A stretch of DNA of 64,000 nt from Streptomyces sp. NBC_00178 (GCF_036206005.1 NZ_CP108143.1:5175501-5239500), one strand, 5' to 3'. Positions 53,099 through 61,475 are shown, numbered from the stretch's first letter. A program made the numbers and translations. The notes: generated by a model not told the origin, from the sequence alone.

Positions 53099-54771
53099 TG
53101 GACCCCTACGCGTACGCCTCCGCGCACGGGCCGCGCGCCGGGGACCGGGTCATGCTCGGCGACTCGGGCCTGACCGTCCGCGTCGGGTCCGACTCCCAGA
53201 AACCGGGGGACGAGTTCCTCGCCGGCTTCGGGAAGACGGCTCGTGACGGCCTGCACCTCAAGGCCGCCGCCGTGCGGGACACCTGCGACGTCGTCATCAG
53301 CAACGTCCTCGTCATCGACGCGGTCCTCGGCATCAGGAAGGTGTCCGTCGGCATCCGGGAGGGCCGCGTCCACGCGGTCGGGCGGGCCGGGAACCCCGAC
53401 ACCCTCGACGGCGTCGACGTGGTCGTCGGCACGGGCACCACCATCGTCTCCGGCGAGGGTCTGATCGCGACGGCGGGCGCCGTGGACCCGCACGTGCATC
53501 TGCTGTCCCCGCGCATCATGGAGGCCTCGCTCGCCTCCGGGGTCACCACGATCATCGGCCAGGAGTTCGGCCCCGTCTGGGGCGTCGGCGTCAACTCCCC
53601 GTGGGCGCTGCGCGACGCCTTCGACGCCTGGCCGGTCAACATAGGCTTCCTCGGCCGCGGTTCCTCGTCCGACGAGGCGCCGCTGGTCGAGGCGCTGGCC
53701 GAGGGCGGTGCCTGCGGGTTCAAGGTCCACGAGGACATGGGCGCCCACACCCGGGCCCTGGACACCGCGCTGCGGGTCGCCGAGGAACACGACGTACAGG
53801 TCGCCCTGCACAGCGACGGGCTGAACGAATGCCTGTCCGTGGAGGACACCCTCGCCGTCCTGGAGGGCCGTACGATCCACGCCTTCCACATCGAGGGCTG
53901 CGGCGGCGGGCACGTGCCCAACGTCCTGAAGATGGCCGGCGTCCCCCACGTCATCGGATCGTCCACCAACCCGACGCTCCCCTTCGGCCGCGACGCGGTC
54001 GCCGAGCACTACGGGATGATCGTCTCCGTCCACGACCTCAAGACCGACCTCCCCGGGGACGCCGCCATGGCCCGCGACCGCATCCGGGCCGGGACGATGG
54101 GCGCCGAGGACGTGCTGCACGACCTGGGGGCCATCGGGATCACCTCCTCCGACGCGCAGGGCATGGGACGGGCCGGTGAGACGGTGCGCCGCACCTTCGC
54201 CATGGCCGCGAAGATGAAGGCCGAGTTCGGCCCGATGGAGGGCGACGGGCCCGGCGACGACAACGCGCGCGTGCTGCGCTACATCGCCAAGCTCACGATC
54301 AATCCGGCCATCGCCCACGGCATCGCGCACGAGGTCGGCTCCATCGAGCCGGGCAAGCTCGCCGACATCGTCCTGTGGCGCCCGGAGTTCTTCGGCGCGA
54401 AGCCCCAGCTGGTCCTGAAGTCGGGCTTCCCCGCGTACGGGGTAACCGGCGACCCCAACGCGGCGACCGACACGTGCGAACCCCTGGTCCTGGGGCCGCA
54501 GTTCGGTGCGTACGGGGCGACGGCCGCCGATCTGTCCGTCGCCTTCGTCGCGGAGGCGGCCACCCAGCTCGGTGCCGACCGGATGCCCACCCGGCGCCGC
54601 AGGGTCGGGGTCCGGGGCACGCGCGGCATCGGGCCCGCGGACCTGCTCCTCAACTCCCGTACCGGCACCGTCGACGTGGACGGCGACAGCGGACTCGTCA
54701 CCCTCGACGGGGACCCGCTGCACTCGCCCGCCGCCGAGTCGGTCCCGCTGAACCGCCTCTACTTCCTCTGA
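53098..54771 (+). CDS. Divergent urease alpha subunit (UreC-like amidohydrolase)
   Basis: 557 residues, slightly shorter than classical UreC. By alignment to Klebsiella UreC, with a constant shift of 8 from Lys217 to Asp360, the bimetal site is complete: H132 and H134 (DPHVH), K209 for carbamylation (GFKVHED), H238 (ALHSDG), H264 (FHIEG), D352 (SSDAQGM), plus catalytic H312. The mobile flap is altered: Cys319 is V311 and His321 is D313 (SVHDL instead of VCHHL), and Ala363 is G355. A segment near residues 155-170 is also shorter. It therefore probably acts on a larger ureido substrate, or poorly on urea. It is followed by agmatine deiminase after nine bases. Confidence 0.88.
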   Translation: MDPYAYASAHGPRAGDRVMLGDSGLTVRVGSDSQKPGDEFLAGFGKTARDGLHLKAAAVRDTCDVVISNVLVIDAVLGIRKVSVGIREGRVHAVGRAGNPDTLDGVDVVVGTGTTIVSGEGLIATAGAVDPHVHLLSPRIMEASLASGVTTIIGQEFGPVWGVGVNSPWALRDAFDAWPVNIGFLGRGSSSDEAPLVEALAEGGACGFKVHEDMGAHTRALDTALRVAEEHDVQVALHSDGLNECLSVEDTLAVLEGRTIHAFHIEGCGGGHVPNVLKMAGVPHVIGSSTNPTLPFGRDAVAEHYGMIVSVHDLKTDLPGDAAMARDRIRAGTMGAEDVLHDLGAIGITSSDAQGMGRAGETVRRTFAMAAKMKAEFGPMEGDGPGDDNARVLRYIAKLTINPAIAHGIAHEVGSIEPGKLADIVLWRPEFFGAKPQLVLKSGFPAYGVTGDPNAATDTCEPLVLGPQFGAYGATAADLSVAFVAEAATQLGADRMPTRRRRVGVRGTRGIGPADLLLNSRTGTVDVDGDSGLVTLDGDPLHSPAAESVPLNRLYFL

Positions 54772-54780
54772 GGACCCGTC

Positions 54781-55797
54781 ATGACCTACCGCATGCCGCC
54801 CGAGTGGGCTCCGCACGAGCGCACCTGGATGGCCTGGCCGGGTCCCAACCCGACCTTCGCCTCCGGTGCCGAACTCGACGGGGCCCGCGCGGCCTGGGCC
54901 GCCGTGGCCCGTGCCGTACGCCGCTTCGAGCCCGTCACCGTCGTCGTCGGACCCGGACAGGAGGAGGGCGCCCGCGCGCTCCTCGGCCCGGACGTCGAGA
55001 TCACCGTCCGCCCCCTCGACGACGCCTGGATGCGGGACATCGGGCCGACCTTCGTCACCGACGGCGGCCGGCTCGCGGCGGTGGACTGGACGTTCAACGG
55101 CTGGGGCGCCCAGGGCTGGGCCCGGTGGGAGCACGACCGGCACATCGCGCGGGGCGTCGCCGAGCTGGCGGGCGTGCCCGTGCACGCTTCGCCGCTCGTC
55201 AACGAGGGCGGCGCGATCCACGTCGACGGCGAGGGCACGGTGCTGCTCACCGAGACGGTCCAGCTGGGCAAGGAGCGCAACCCCGGCTGGTCCCGGCAGG
55301 CCGTCGAGGACGAGATCCACGCCCGGCTGGGCACCGAGAAGGCCATCTGGCTCCCGCGCGGCCTGACCGGCGACTACGGCACCTACGGCACGCTCGGCCA
55401 CGTCGACATCGTCGCCGCCTTCGCCCGCCCCGGGGTCGTCGTCGCCCACGTCCAGCCCGATCCCTCCCACCCGGACCACGAGGTCACCCGCGAGACGACC
55501 GCGATCCTGCGTGCCGCCACCGACGCGCGGGGCCGCTCCCTCGACGTGGTCGAGATCGCCGCGCCCACGGTGCTGCGCGACGAGGACGGGGGGTGGGCCG
55601 ACTACTCCTACATCAACCACTACCTCTGCAACGGAGCGGTGATCCTCTGCTCCTTCGACGACCCGAGGGACGAGGAGGCGGCCGCCGCCTTCCGCGCGCT
55701 GTTCCCGGACCGCGAGGTGACACCCGTCGACGCCCGTACGATCTTCGCGAGCGGTGGGGGCATCCACTGCATCACCCAGCAACAGCCCAGGATCTGA
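54781..55797 (+). CDS. Agmatine deiminase
   Basis: 338 residues of the peptidyl-arginine/agmatine deiminase fold. It converts agmatine to N-carbamoylputrescine and ammonia. Conserved motifs are MPPEWAPHERTWMAWP at the start, DDAWMRDIGPTFV, NEGGAIHVDGEGT, GTYGHVDIVAAF-like (residues about 200) and the catalytic C330 in GGIHCITQQQP. No N-carbamoylputrescine amidase gene, its usual partner, is present. Instead the urease-like genes precede it in the same operon and a TetR gene follows after two bases. Confidence 0.92.
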   Translation: MTYRMPPEWAPHERTWMAWPGPNPTFASGAELDGARAAWAAVARAVRRFEPVTVVVGPGQEEGARALLGPDVEITVRPLDDAWMRDIGPTFVTDGGRLAAVDWTFNGWGAQGWARWEHDRHIARGVAELAGVPVHASPLVNEGGAIHVDGEGTVLLTETVQLGKERNPGWSRQAVEDEIHARLGTEKAIWLPRGLTGDYGTYGTLGHVDIVAAFARPGVVVAHVQPDPSHPDHEVTRETTAILRAATDARGRSLDVVEIAAPTVLRDEDGGWADYSYINHYLCNGAVILCSFDDPRDEEAAAAFRALFPDREVTPVDARTIFASGGGIHCITQQQPRI

Positions 55798-55799
55798 AC

Positions 55800-56444
55800 G
55801 TGACCCCTGCTTCCCGCCGTCGCAACATCGCCCCGCCCAGAGGGGACGTGCTCGCCGCCGTCATGGCCACCGTCGCCCGCAAGGGGCTCGACGGGCTCAC
55901 GATGGCCGGGCTCGGCCGCGAGGTCGGGATGAGCAGCGGGCACCTCCTCTACTACTTCCGGACGAAGGACGAGTTGCTGCTGCAGACCCTGGAATGGAGC
56001 GAGGCGCGGCTCGGCACCGAGCGCCGGGCCCTGCTCACCGGCCCGGGCACCGCCCGCGAGCGGCTCGACGCCTACATCGCGCTGTACGTGCCCGACGGCC
56101 ACCGCGACCCGCACTGGACGCTCTGGCTGGAGGTCTGGAACCGCTCGCAGGACGCCGACGACGACGCCCGCGCGCGGCAGGCCGCCATCGAGGACGCCTG
56201 GCACGGCGACCTCGTGGAGCTGCTGGCCGAGGGCGTCGGGCGCGGGGAGTTCCGGGCCGTGGACACCGGCAGCGCCGCGACGCGCCTGCGGGCCCTGATG
56301 GACGGTTTCAGCGTCCACGTCACGGTCGGCATCCCCGGTACGGGCCGCGAGCAGGTGCTGCGCCAGATGCGCGGTCACGTCGACGAGACCCTGCGCCCCG
56401 CGGGCGGTGCCCCGCCCGCGACGGACGTCACGCCCGCATCCTGA
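55800..56444 (+). CDS. TetR family regulator closing the urease-like/agmatine deiminase operon
   Basis: 214 residues from GTG 55800, two bases after the deiminase stop. HTH at about residues 12-58: DVLAAVMATVARKGLDGLTMAGLGREVGMSSGHLLYYF. The C-terminal BetI-like ligand domain includes WTLWLEVWNRSQDADDDARAR and LRALMDGFSVHVTVG. It likely represses its own operon through the palindrome at 52353-52373. Agmatine, putrescine or a carbamoyl derivative could be the inducer (inference). Confidence 0.88.
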   Translation: MTPASRRRNIAPPRGDVLAAVMATVARKGLDGLTMAGLGREVGMSSGHLLYYFRTKDELLLQTLEWSEARLGTERRALLTGPGTARERLDAYIALYVPDGHRDPHWTLWLEVWNRSQDADDDARARQAAIEDAWHGDLVELLAEGVGRGEFRAVDTGSAATRLRALMDGFSVHVTVGIPGTGREQVLRQMRGHVDETLRPAGGAPPATDVTPAS

Positions 56445-56487
56445 GACGGCCCGGGACCCCGGGGCTCCGCTGTGCCAGACTGCGTGC

Positions 56488-56538
56488 GTGTCCTCGTTCG
56501 CCATGATTATCGGCAGCAGGCGCGCCGGTCCGCAGTGA
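56488..56538 (+). CDS. cimA leader peptide with tandem isoleucine codons
   Basis: GTG 56488 (16 residues) or ATG 56503 (11 residues: MIIGSRRAGPQ). Codons ATT ATC give Ile-Ile. A CAGACT hexamer (56476-56481) lies six bases before the GTG, so the leader itself may be translated from a leaderless mRNA. Its stop is directly followed by a 10-bp hairpin, then a second hairpin with T6. Isoleucine is the end product of the citramalate route. Confidence 0.75.
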   Translation: MSSFAMIIGSRRAGPQ

Positions 56539-56566
56539 CCGTGCCGTACCACCACGTACGGAACGG
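56539..56566 (+). promoter_or_regulatory. First hairpin of the cimA leader (pause/anti-terminator type)
   Basis: 10-bp stem with one mismatch: 56539-56542 with 56563-56566 and 56544-56549 with 56556-56561. It starts at the base after the leader-peptide stop. Confidence 0.55.
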
Positions 56567-56592
56567 ACATCGTGCCCCAGACCCGCGCGCAG

Positions 56593-56619
56593 ACCTCTCG
56601 CACCCGCGAGGGGTTTTTT
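56593..56619 (+). terminator. cimA attenuator terminator
   Basis: 8-bp stem (56593-56600 with 56607-56614, one G-T pair), 6-base loop and six T at 56614-56619. It ends 103 bases before cimA. It resembles the ilvB attenuator, including the shared CGAGGGGTTTTTT. Confidence 0.82.
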
Positions 56620-56722
56620 CGTTTTCCGGCCCACACCACGGCCGGAGCGAGGCACGCGAGATGATGGGGGCAAGTGGAGCCGATTCGTCCGGATCCGCCC
56701 ACCCGACAGGAGTCAGACCAGC

Positions 56723-58330
56723 ATGACCACCAAGGCAACGGCCCCCGATGACACGTTCCACGTCTTCGACACCACGCTGCGCGACGGTGCGCAGCGTGAA
56801 GGCATCAACCTGACGGTCGCCGACAAGCTGACGATCGCACGGCACCTGGACGACTTCGGTGTGGGCTTCATCGAGGGCGGCTGGCCCGGCGCCAACCCGC
56901 GGGACACGGAGTTCTTCGCCCGCGCCCGGCAGGAGATCGAGTTCCGCCACGCCGAACTCGTCGCGTTCGGCGCGACCCGCAGGGCGGGCGGCACGGCGGC
57001 CGAGGACCCGCAGGTCCAGGCACTCCTGGAATCGGGCGCCCCGGTGATCACGCTCGTCGCCAAGTCCCACGACCGCCATGTGGAACTGGCCCTGCGCACC
57101 ACGCTCGACGAGAACCTGGAGATGGTCCGCGACACCGTCGCCCACCTCCGCGCGCAGGGCCGACGCGTCTTCGTCGACTGCGAGCACTTCTTCGACGGCT
57201 ACCGCGCGAACCCCGAGTACGCCAAGGCGGTCGTGCGCACCGCCTCGGAGGCGGGCGCCGACGTGGTCATCCTCTGCGACACCAACGGCGGCATGCTCCC
57301 CGCCCAGGTCCAGGCCGTCGTCTCCACCGTCCTCGCCGACACGGGCGCCCGGATCGGCATCCACGCCCAGGACGACACCGGCTGCGCCGTCGCCAACACC
57401 CTGGCCGCCGTGGACGCCGGCGCCACCCACGTGCAGTGCACCGCGAACGGGTACGGCGAGCGGGTCGGCAACGCGAACCTCTTCCCCGTCGTCGCCGCGC
57501 TGGAGCTCAAGTACGGCAAGACCGTCCTGCCCGAGGGCGCGCTCGCCGACATGACGCGGGTCTCCCACGCCATCGCCGAGGTCGTCAACCTGACGCCCTC
57601 CACCCACCAGCCGTACGTCGGTGTCTCCGCCTTCGCCCACAAGGCCGGGCTCCACGCCTCCGCGATCAAGGTCGACCCGGACCTCTACCAGCACATCGAC
57701 CCCGAGCGCGTCGGCAACACCATGCGCATGCTGGTGTCCGACATGGCCGGCCGCGCCTCCATCGAGCTGAAGGGCAAGGAACTCGGCATCGACCTGGGCG
57801 ACGACCGCGAGCTCGTCGGCCGCGTCGTCGCGCGGGTCAAGGAACGCGAACTGAAGGGCTACACCTACGAGGCGGCCGACGCCTCCTTCGAACTCCTCCT
57901 GCGCGCCGAGGTCGACGGCCGCTCGCGCCGCTACTTCCGTATCGAGTCCTGGCGCGCGATCGTCGAGGACCGGCCCGACGGCACCCACGCCAACGAGGCG
58001 ACCGTGAAGCTCTGGGCCAAGGGCGAGAGGATCGTCGCCACCGCCGAGGGAAACGGCCCGGTCAACGCCCTGGACCGGGCCCTGCGCGTCGGCCTGGAGC
58101 GGATCTACCCGCAGCTGGCCAAGCTGGAGCTCGTCGACTACAAGGTCCGCATCCTGGAGGGCCGCACAGGCACCGAGTCCACCACCCGTGTGCTGATCAC
58201 CACGGGTGACGGAACCGGTGACTGGGCGACGGTCGGCGTGGCCGAGAACGTCATCGCCGCGTCGTGGCAGGCCCTGGAGGACGCGTACACCTACGGCCTG
58301 CTGCGCGCCGGCATCGAGCCCACCGACTGA
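56723..58330 (+). CDS. cimA: Citramalate synthase
   Basis: 535 residues. It condenses pyruvate and acetyl-CoA to citramalate, the threonine-independent route to 2-oxobutyrate and isoleucine. The HMGL-like barrel starts FDTTLRDGAQREGINLTVADKLTIARHLDD. Metal His residues are seen in GIHAQDDTGCAVANTLAA, and AGLHASAIKVDPDLYQHIDPERVGN follows. The C-terminal LeuA-type allosteric domain begins at about residue 400. Homologues are sometimes annotated as 2-isopropylmalate synthase. The isoleucine-codon leader upstream supports citramalate synthase. ATG 56723 has AGGAG upstream. Confidence 0.92.
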   Translation: MTTKATAPDDTFHVFDTTLRDGAQREGINLTVADKLTIARHLDDFGVGFIEGGWPGANPRDTEFFARARQEIEFRHAELVAFGATRRAGGTAAEDPQVQALLESGAPVITLVAKSHDRHVELALRTTLDENLEMVRDTVAHLRAQGRRVFVDCEHFFDGYRANPEYAKAVVRTASEAGADVVILCDTNGGMLPAQVQAVVSTVLADTGARIGIHAQDDTGCAVANTLAAVDAGATHVQCTANGYGERVGNANLFPVVAALELKYGKTVLPEGALADMTRVSHAIAEVVNLTPSTHQPYVGVSAFAHKAGLHASAIKVDPDLYQHIDPERVGNTMRMLVSDMAGRASIELKGKELGIDLGDDRELVGRVVARVKERELKGYTYEAADASFELLLRAEVDGRSRRYFRIESWRAIVEDRPDGTHANEATVKLWAKGERIVATAEGNGPVNALDRALRVGLERIYPQLAKLELVDYKVRILEGRTGTESTTRVLITTGDGTGDWATVGVAENVIAASWQALEDAYTYGLLRAGIEPTD

Positions 58331-58339
58331 CGGGTCCCC

Positions 58340-60211
58340 CTACTGGAGCCGCCACTTCTGGTTGGCGGCTCCGGTGCAGGTCCAGATCTGGACGCGGGCG
58401 CCGTTCGCGGAGGACCGGTCCACCACGTCCAGGCACTTGCCCGAGGCCGTGTTGACCACGTCCCCGGACGAGGCGTCGTACGTCCAGCGCTGCGCGCCCG
58501 AGCCGTTGCACGTGTACAGCTGGACCTTCGCCCCGTCGGCCGTCGCACCCGAGGTGACGTCCAGGCAGGCGCCGAGCACCTTCACCGAGCCGTCGCCGGA
58601 GACCGTCCACTTCTGGTTGGCCGCGCCGGTGCAGTCCCAGATCTGGACCGGGGTGCCGTCCGAACCGGTGTTGCCGGTGGCGTCGAGGCACTTGCCTCCG
58701 ATGCCCGTGAGCGCACCGCCCCCGCCGCCCGGGGTGCCCGACTGTGTGCCCGACCAGGTGAACGTCGCCGACGTGCGGCCGGGCAGCGCGTAGGTGAACC
58801 TCTGCCCGCCCCAGTTGACGGTGACCTGCTGGGCCGAGGAGGAACCGTTGTACGCGATCAGGGCCTTGGAGCCGTCCGGGTTGCGCCACGCGACGTTGGG
58901 CACCGCGGAACTGCCCGTCGACGCGATCCTGGCGGCGCCGGGCCGTACGTACTTCGTCAGGTGCCCCATCGTGTAGTACTCGATCGTGTAGTCCACCTGG
59001 CCGTGCCTGCCGTCCCCGTTGTGCACGGTGACCAGCCCGTCGCAGGTGCCGCAGCCGCCGTTGTGCGGGCCGCGGTTCTGGTCGACGGCGAGGGACCACT
59101 TGGTGACCGACTTCGCCCAGTTGCGGGTGTAGTCGATGATGTTGAGCATGTCCTCGCGCTGCTGGTCGGCGATCCAGGTGCCGCCGGAGTGCTCGGTCTG
59201 GAAGGCGTCCAGCTGCGGGTACCGGTCGTGGACGGCCGTCTGCTTCGCGATGTCGCCGCCGTAGCCGTGCCAGGCGATTCCGCCGAAGTTCGGGTGGCTG
59301 CGCACGGCCGCGTCGTCGACGGTGGGGGCGGCGTACGCGTCGTAGCTGTCCCAGTTCCAGTCGTGCGCCAGCACCTTGGTGGCCAGCCCCGCAGACTGGA
59401 GCTTCGGCAGCAGCTCGTTCTTGGTGAAGTAGGCGAGCCCCGAGCCGTTCCAGCTCATCGACGGGTAGCCGGAGCAGCAGGTCGGCTCGTTCTGCGCGGT
59501 GACGTAGTCGACCGGGACGCCCTGGTCCTTCCACGCCTGGAGGTACTTCACGAAGTAGTCCGCGTAGACGCCGTAGTTCTCGGCCTTCAGCCAGCCGCCG
59601 TTGAGCTGCCCGTTGTCCTTCATCCAGGCGGGCGCGGTCCAGGGCGAGGCGACCGTCGTCAGGGCCGGGTTCAGCTGCTCGGCCTGCTTCGTGAGCGGCA
59701 GGACGTCCTGCAGGTCGTGTGCGATCGAGAACCTGGTGAGACCGGGGTCGGTCTGCCCGGCCGGCATGTCGTCGTAGGTGTAACCGAACCGCGCGAGGTC
59801 CGACCCGCCCATCGGATTGCGTACGAAGGACAGCCCGATGCCCTCCGTCGGTGAGAAGAGCTTCTTCATCGTCGCGTCGCGGGTCGCCTGGCTCAGCGCC
59901 CCGCTGCCCTTCATCAGCCAGGCCGCGGTGTCCGTGAACGAGGCGCCGCCGCCGGTGAATGTCTGATAGCGGGTGTTCTCGTCGACGGTGATGTTCGTGC
60001 CCTGGCCGCCGTTTCCGGTGCCGAACGCCACCGGGGTCTGGGTCTGGAGTCCGCGCGTGACGTGACGGCCGCCGGAGTCGTCGGTCGTGGTCAGCACGAT
60101 GTTCACGGTCTCACCGGCGGCCTGGGCGGTGCCGGAGGAGAGCCCGGCGAGGCCCGCGGTCGCGAGCGCCGTCGCGACGAGGACTCTCGCCGCTCTGCTT
60201 GTCCGAATCAT
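58340..60211 (-). CDS. Secreted GH30 glycoside hydrolase with ricin-type lectin domain
   Basis: 623 residues. A signal peptide ends at about residue 32 (GLSSGTAQAAG). The GH30 barrel has acid/base E242 (TAQNEPTCC) and nucleophile E340 (FQTEHSGG), with QTFTGGGASFTDTAAWL and TTVASPWTAPAWMKDNG typical of glucosylceramidase-like or beta-1,6-glucanase GH30 enzymes. A beta domain follows, then a Gly linker at about residue 492 and a ricin B trefoil with three QKW/QRW motifs (GKCLDATG, GACLDVTS, GKCLDVVD) for polysaccharide binding. It is convergent with cimA (9 bases apart) and divergent from a LacI gene. Confidence 0.93.
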   Translation of the reverse strand: MIRTSRAARVLVATALATAGLAGLSSGTAQAAGETVNIVLTTTDDSGGRHVTRGLQTQTPVAFGTGNGGQGTNITVDENTRYQTFTGGGASFTDTAAWLMKGSGALSQATRDATMKKLFSPTEGIGLSFVRNPMGGSDLARFGYTYDDMPAGQTDPGLTRFSIAHDLQDVLPLTKQAEQLNPALTTVASPWTAPAWMKDNGQLNGGWLKAENYGVYADYFVKYLQAWKDQGVPVDYVTAQNEPTCCSGYPSMSWNGSGLAYFTKNELLPKLQSAGLATKVLAHDWNWDSYDAYAAPTVDDAAVRSHPNFGGIAWHGYGGDIAKQTAVHDRYPQLDAFQTEHSGGTWIADQQREDMLNIIDYTRNWAKSVTKWSLAVDQNRGPHNGGCGTCDGLVTVHNGDGRHGQVDYTIEYYTMGHLTKYVRPGAARIASTGSSAVPNVAWRNPDGSKALIAYNGSSSAQQVTVNWGGQRFTYALPGRTSATFTWSGTQSGTPGGGGGALTGIGGKCLDATGNTGSDGTPVQIWDCTGAANQKWTVSGDGSVKVLGACLDVTSGATADGAKVQLYTCNGSGAQRWTYDASSGDVVNTASGKCLDVVDRSSANGARVQIWTCTGAANQKWRLQ

Positions 60212-60265
60212 GGCTGCTGCCTTTCTCGGCAGGGGCGTGGGGGAAATGCCGTCGAACGAGCCGTG

Positions 60266-60320
60266 AGTGAACTGCTCTTGCGTGTCCGCGTCAAGAGGTT
60301 CGTTCGTTCAACTAGTGAAC
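60266..60320 (-). promoter_or_regulatory. Candidate promoter and upstream palindrome of the GH30 gene
   Basis: On the minus strand TTGACG (60289-60294) and TTCACT (60266-60271) are 17 bases apart. GTTCA-ACTAG-TGAAC (60306-60320) lies just upstream of the -35 box and may bind a regulator. Confidence 0.45.
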
Positions 60321-60377
60321 AAATGCTTCGCCGGACCTGCCTGGATCATCGGTACGGACCAATGTCGGTGTGAAGTA

Positions 60378-60406
60378 TTGACGCCTCTGTTCCGGCGGGG
60401 TTAACT
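60378..60406 (+). promoter_or_regulatory. Candidate promoter of the LacI-type gene
   Basis: TTGACG (60378-60383) and TTAACT (60401-60406) with a 17-base spacer. The start of transcription would be near 60413, immediately before the palindromic operator cluster. Confidence 0.55.
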
Positions 60407-60420
60407 CCAGCCGCAACGCC

Positions 60421-60457
60421 GGTACCGGTTCCGGTACCGGTTGCGGAACCGGTACCG
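60421..60457. promoter_or_regulatory. Nested operator-like palindromes upstream of the LacI gene
   Basis: GGTACCGG-TT-CCGGTACC (60421-60438) overlaps a second inverted repeat with perfect 11-bp arms, 60432-60442 and 60447-60457, around GCGG. The core CCGGTT-GCGG-AACCGG has the look of a LacI-family site. The cluster lies directly downstream of the candidate start of transcription, suited to autorepression. Confidence 0.65.
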
Positions 60458-60500
60458 AACCCCGGCCGCCCCTTGTCCTGCCTTGTCCCTGGAGGCTCCG

Positions 60501-61475
60501 TTGCGCGTCACCATCGCCGATGTCGCCCGCGAGGCCGGCGTCAGCAAGACGACCGTGTCACGGGTCATCAACTTCAAGGGCGAGGTGGACGGTTCGACGG
60601 CCGCCCGTGTTCGTGAAGTGATCGCGGACCTCGGTTACGTGCCCAGCTCGGGCGCCGTGGGGCTGGCGCGCGGCCGCAGCCGTACGGTCGGGCTGCTGGT
60701 TCCCTCGTTCACCTGGCCGTGGATGGGTGAGGTGCTCCAGGGGATCGTCGACACGGTCGAGGCCGCCGACTACGGGCTGCTGCTCTTCACGTGCACCCGG
60801 GGGGCGGAGTCCGTCAAGCGCTTCACCACCCAGGTGTCGGCGCGTGCCTTCGACGGGCTCGTCGTCGTCGAACCGGAGAACACGCTCGACCAGCTCACCG
60901 AACTCCACCGCTCCGGCCTGCCGATCGTCCTGATCGACGACCGGGGCCACCACCCCGAATTCCCCTCCGTCGTGACCACCAATCACGAGGGGGGCGCGTC
61001 CGCCGCCCGTCATCTGCGGGCCGCCGGCCGCACCAGACCCCTGGTGGTCACCGGCCCCAGGCACTTCGGCTGCGTGAACGACCGGCTCGCGGGCTTCCGT
61101 TCCGTCCTGCCCACCGAACTGGTCGTCGACGGTGACTTCACCGAGCGGCGCGGGCGTCTCGCGGTGGAGGAACTCCTCGCTTCCGGTGCGGACTTCGACT
61201 CCGTCTTCGCCCTGAACGACATCAGTGCGGCGGGTGTCCTGCGGGCTCTGCGCGCCGCCGGCCGCCGCGTGCCGGAGGACGTCGCCGTGGTCGGGTTCGA
61301 CGACATCCCGATGGCCGAACACACCGAACCGCCGCTGACCACCGTGCATCAGCCCACGCGGCGGATGGGCGAGGCGGCGGCCCTTCTGCTGCTCTCCCAC
61401 CTCGGCGGCACCGCCGTACCGGACGGACCGGTCGTGCTGCCCACCGAACTGGTCGTGCGCCACTCGGCGCCGTAG
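60501..61475 (+). CDS. LacI family transcriptional regulator
   Basis: 324 residues. The start is TTG 60501, with GGAGG five bases upstream, because the LacI HTH begins right there: VTIADVAREAGVSKTTVSRVIN. The frame open to 60441 runs through the operators. The hinge region is followed by a periplasmic-binding-protein-like effector domain (TVGLLVPSFTWPWMGEVLQG, FDGLVVVEPE, DVAVVGFDDIPMAEHTEPPLTTVHQP). It is expected to respond to a sugar and control the GH30 gene, itself and the transporter genes downstream. Confidence 0.92.
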   Translation: MRVTIADVAREAGVSKTTVSRVINFKGEVDGSTAARVREVIADLGYVPSSGAVGLARGRSRTVGLLVPSFTWPWMGEVLQGIVDTVEAADYGLLLFTCTRGAESVKRFTTQVSARAFDGLVVVEPENTLDQLTELHRSGLPIVLIDDRGHHPEFPSVVTTNHEGGASAARHLRAAGRTRPLVVTGPRHFGCVNDRLAGFRSVLPTELVVDGDFTERRGRLAVEELLASGADFDSVFALNDISAAGVLRALRAAGRRVPEDVAVVGFDDIPMAEHTEPPLTTVHQPTRRMGEAAALLLLSHLGGTAVPDGPVVLPTELVVRHSAP

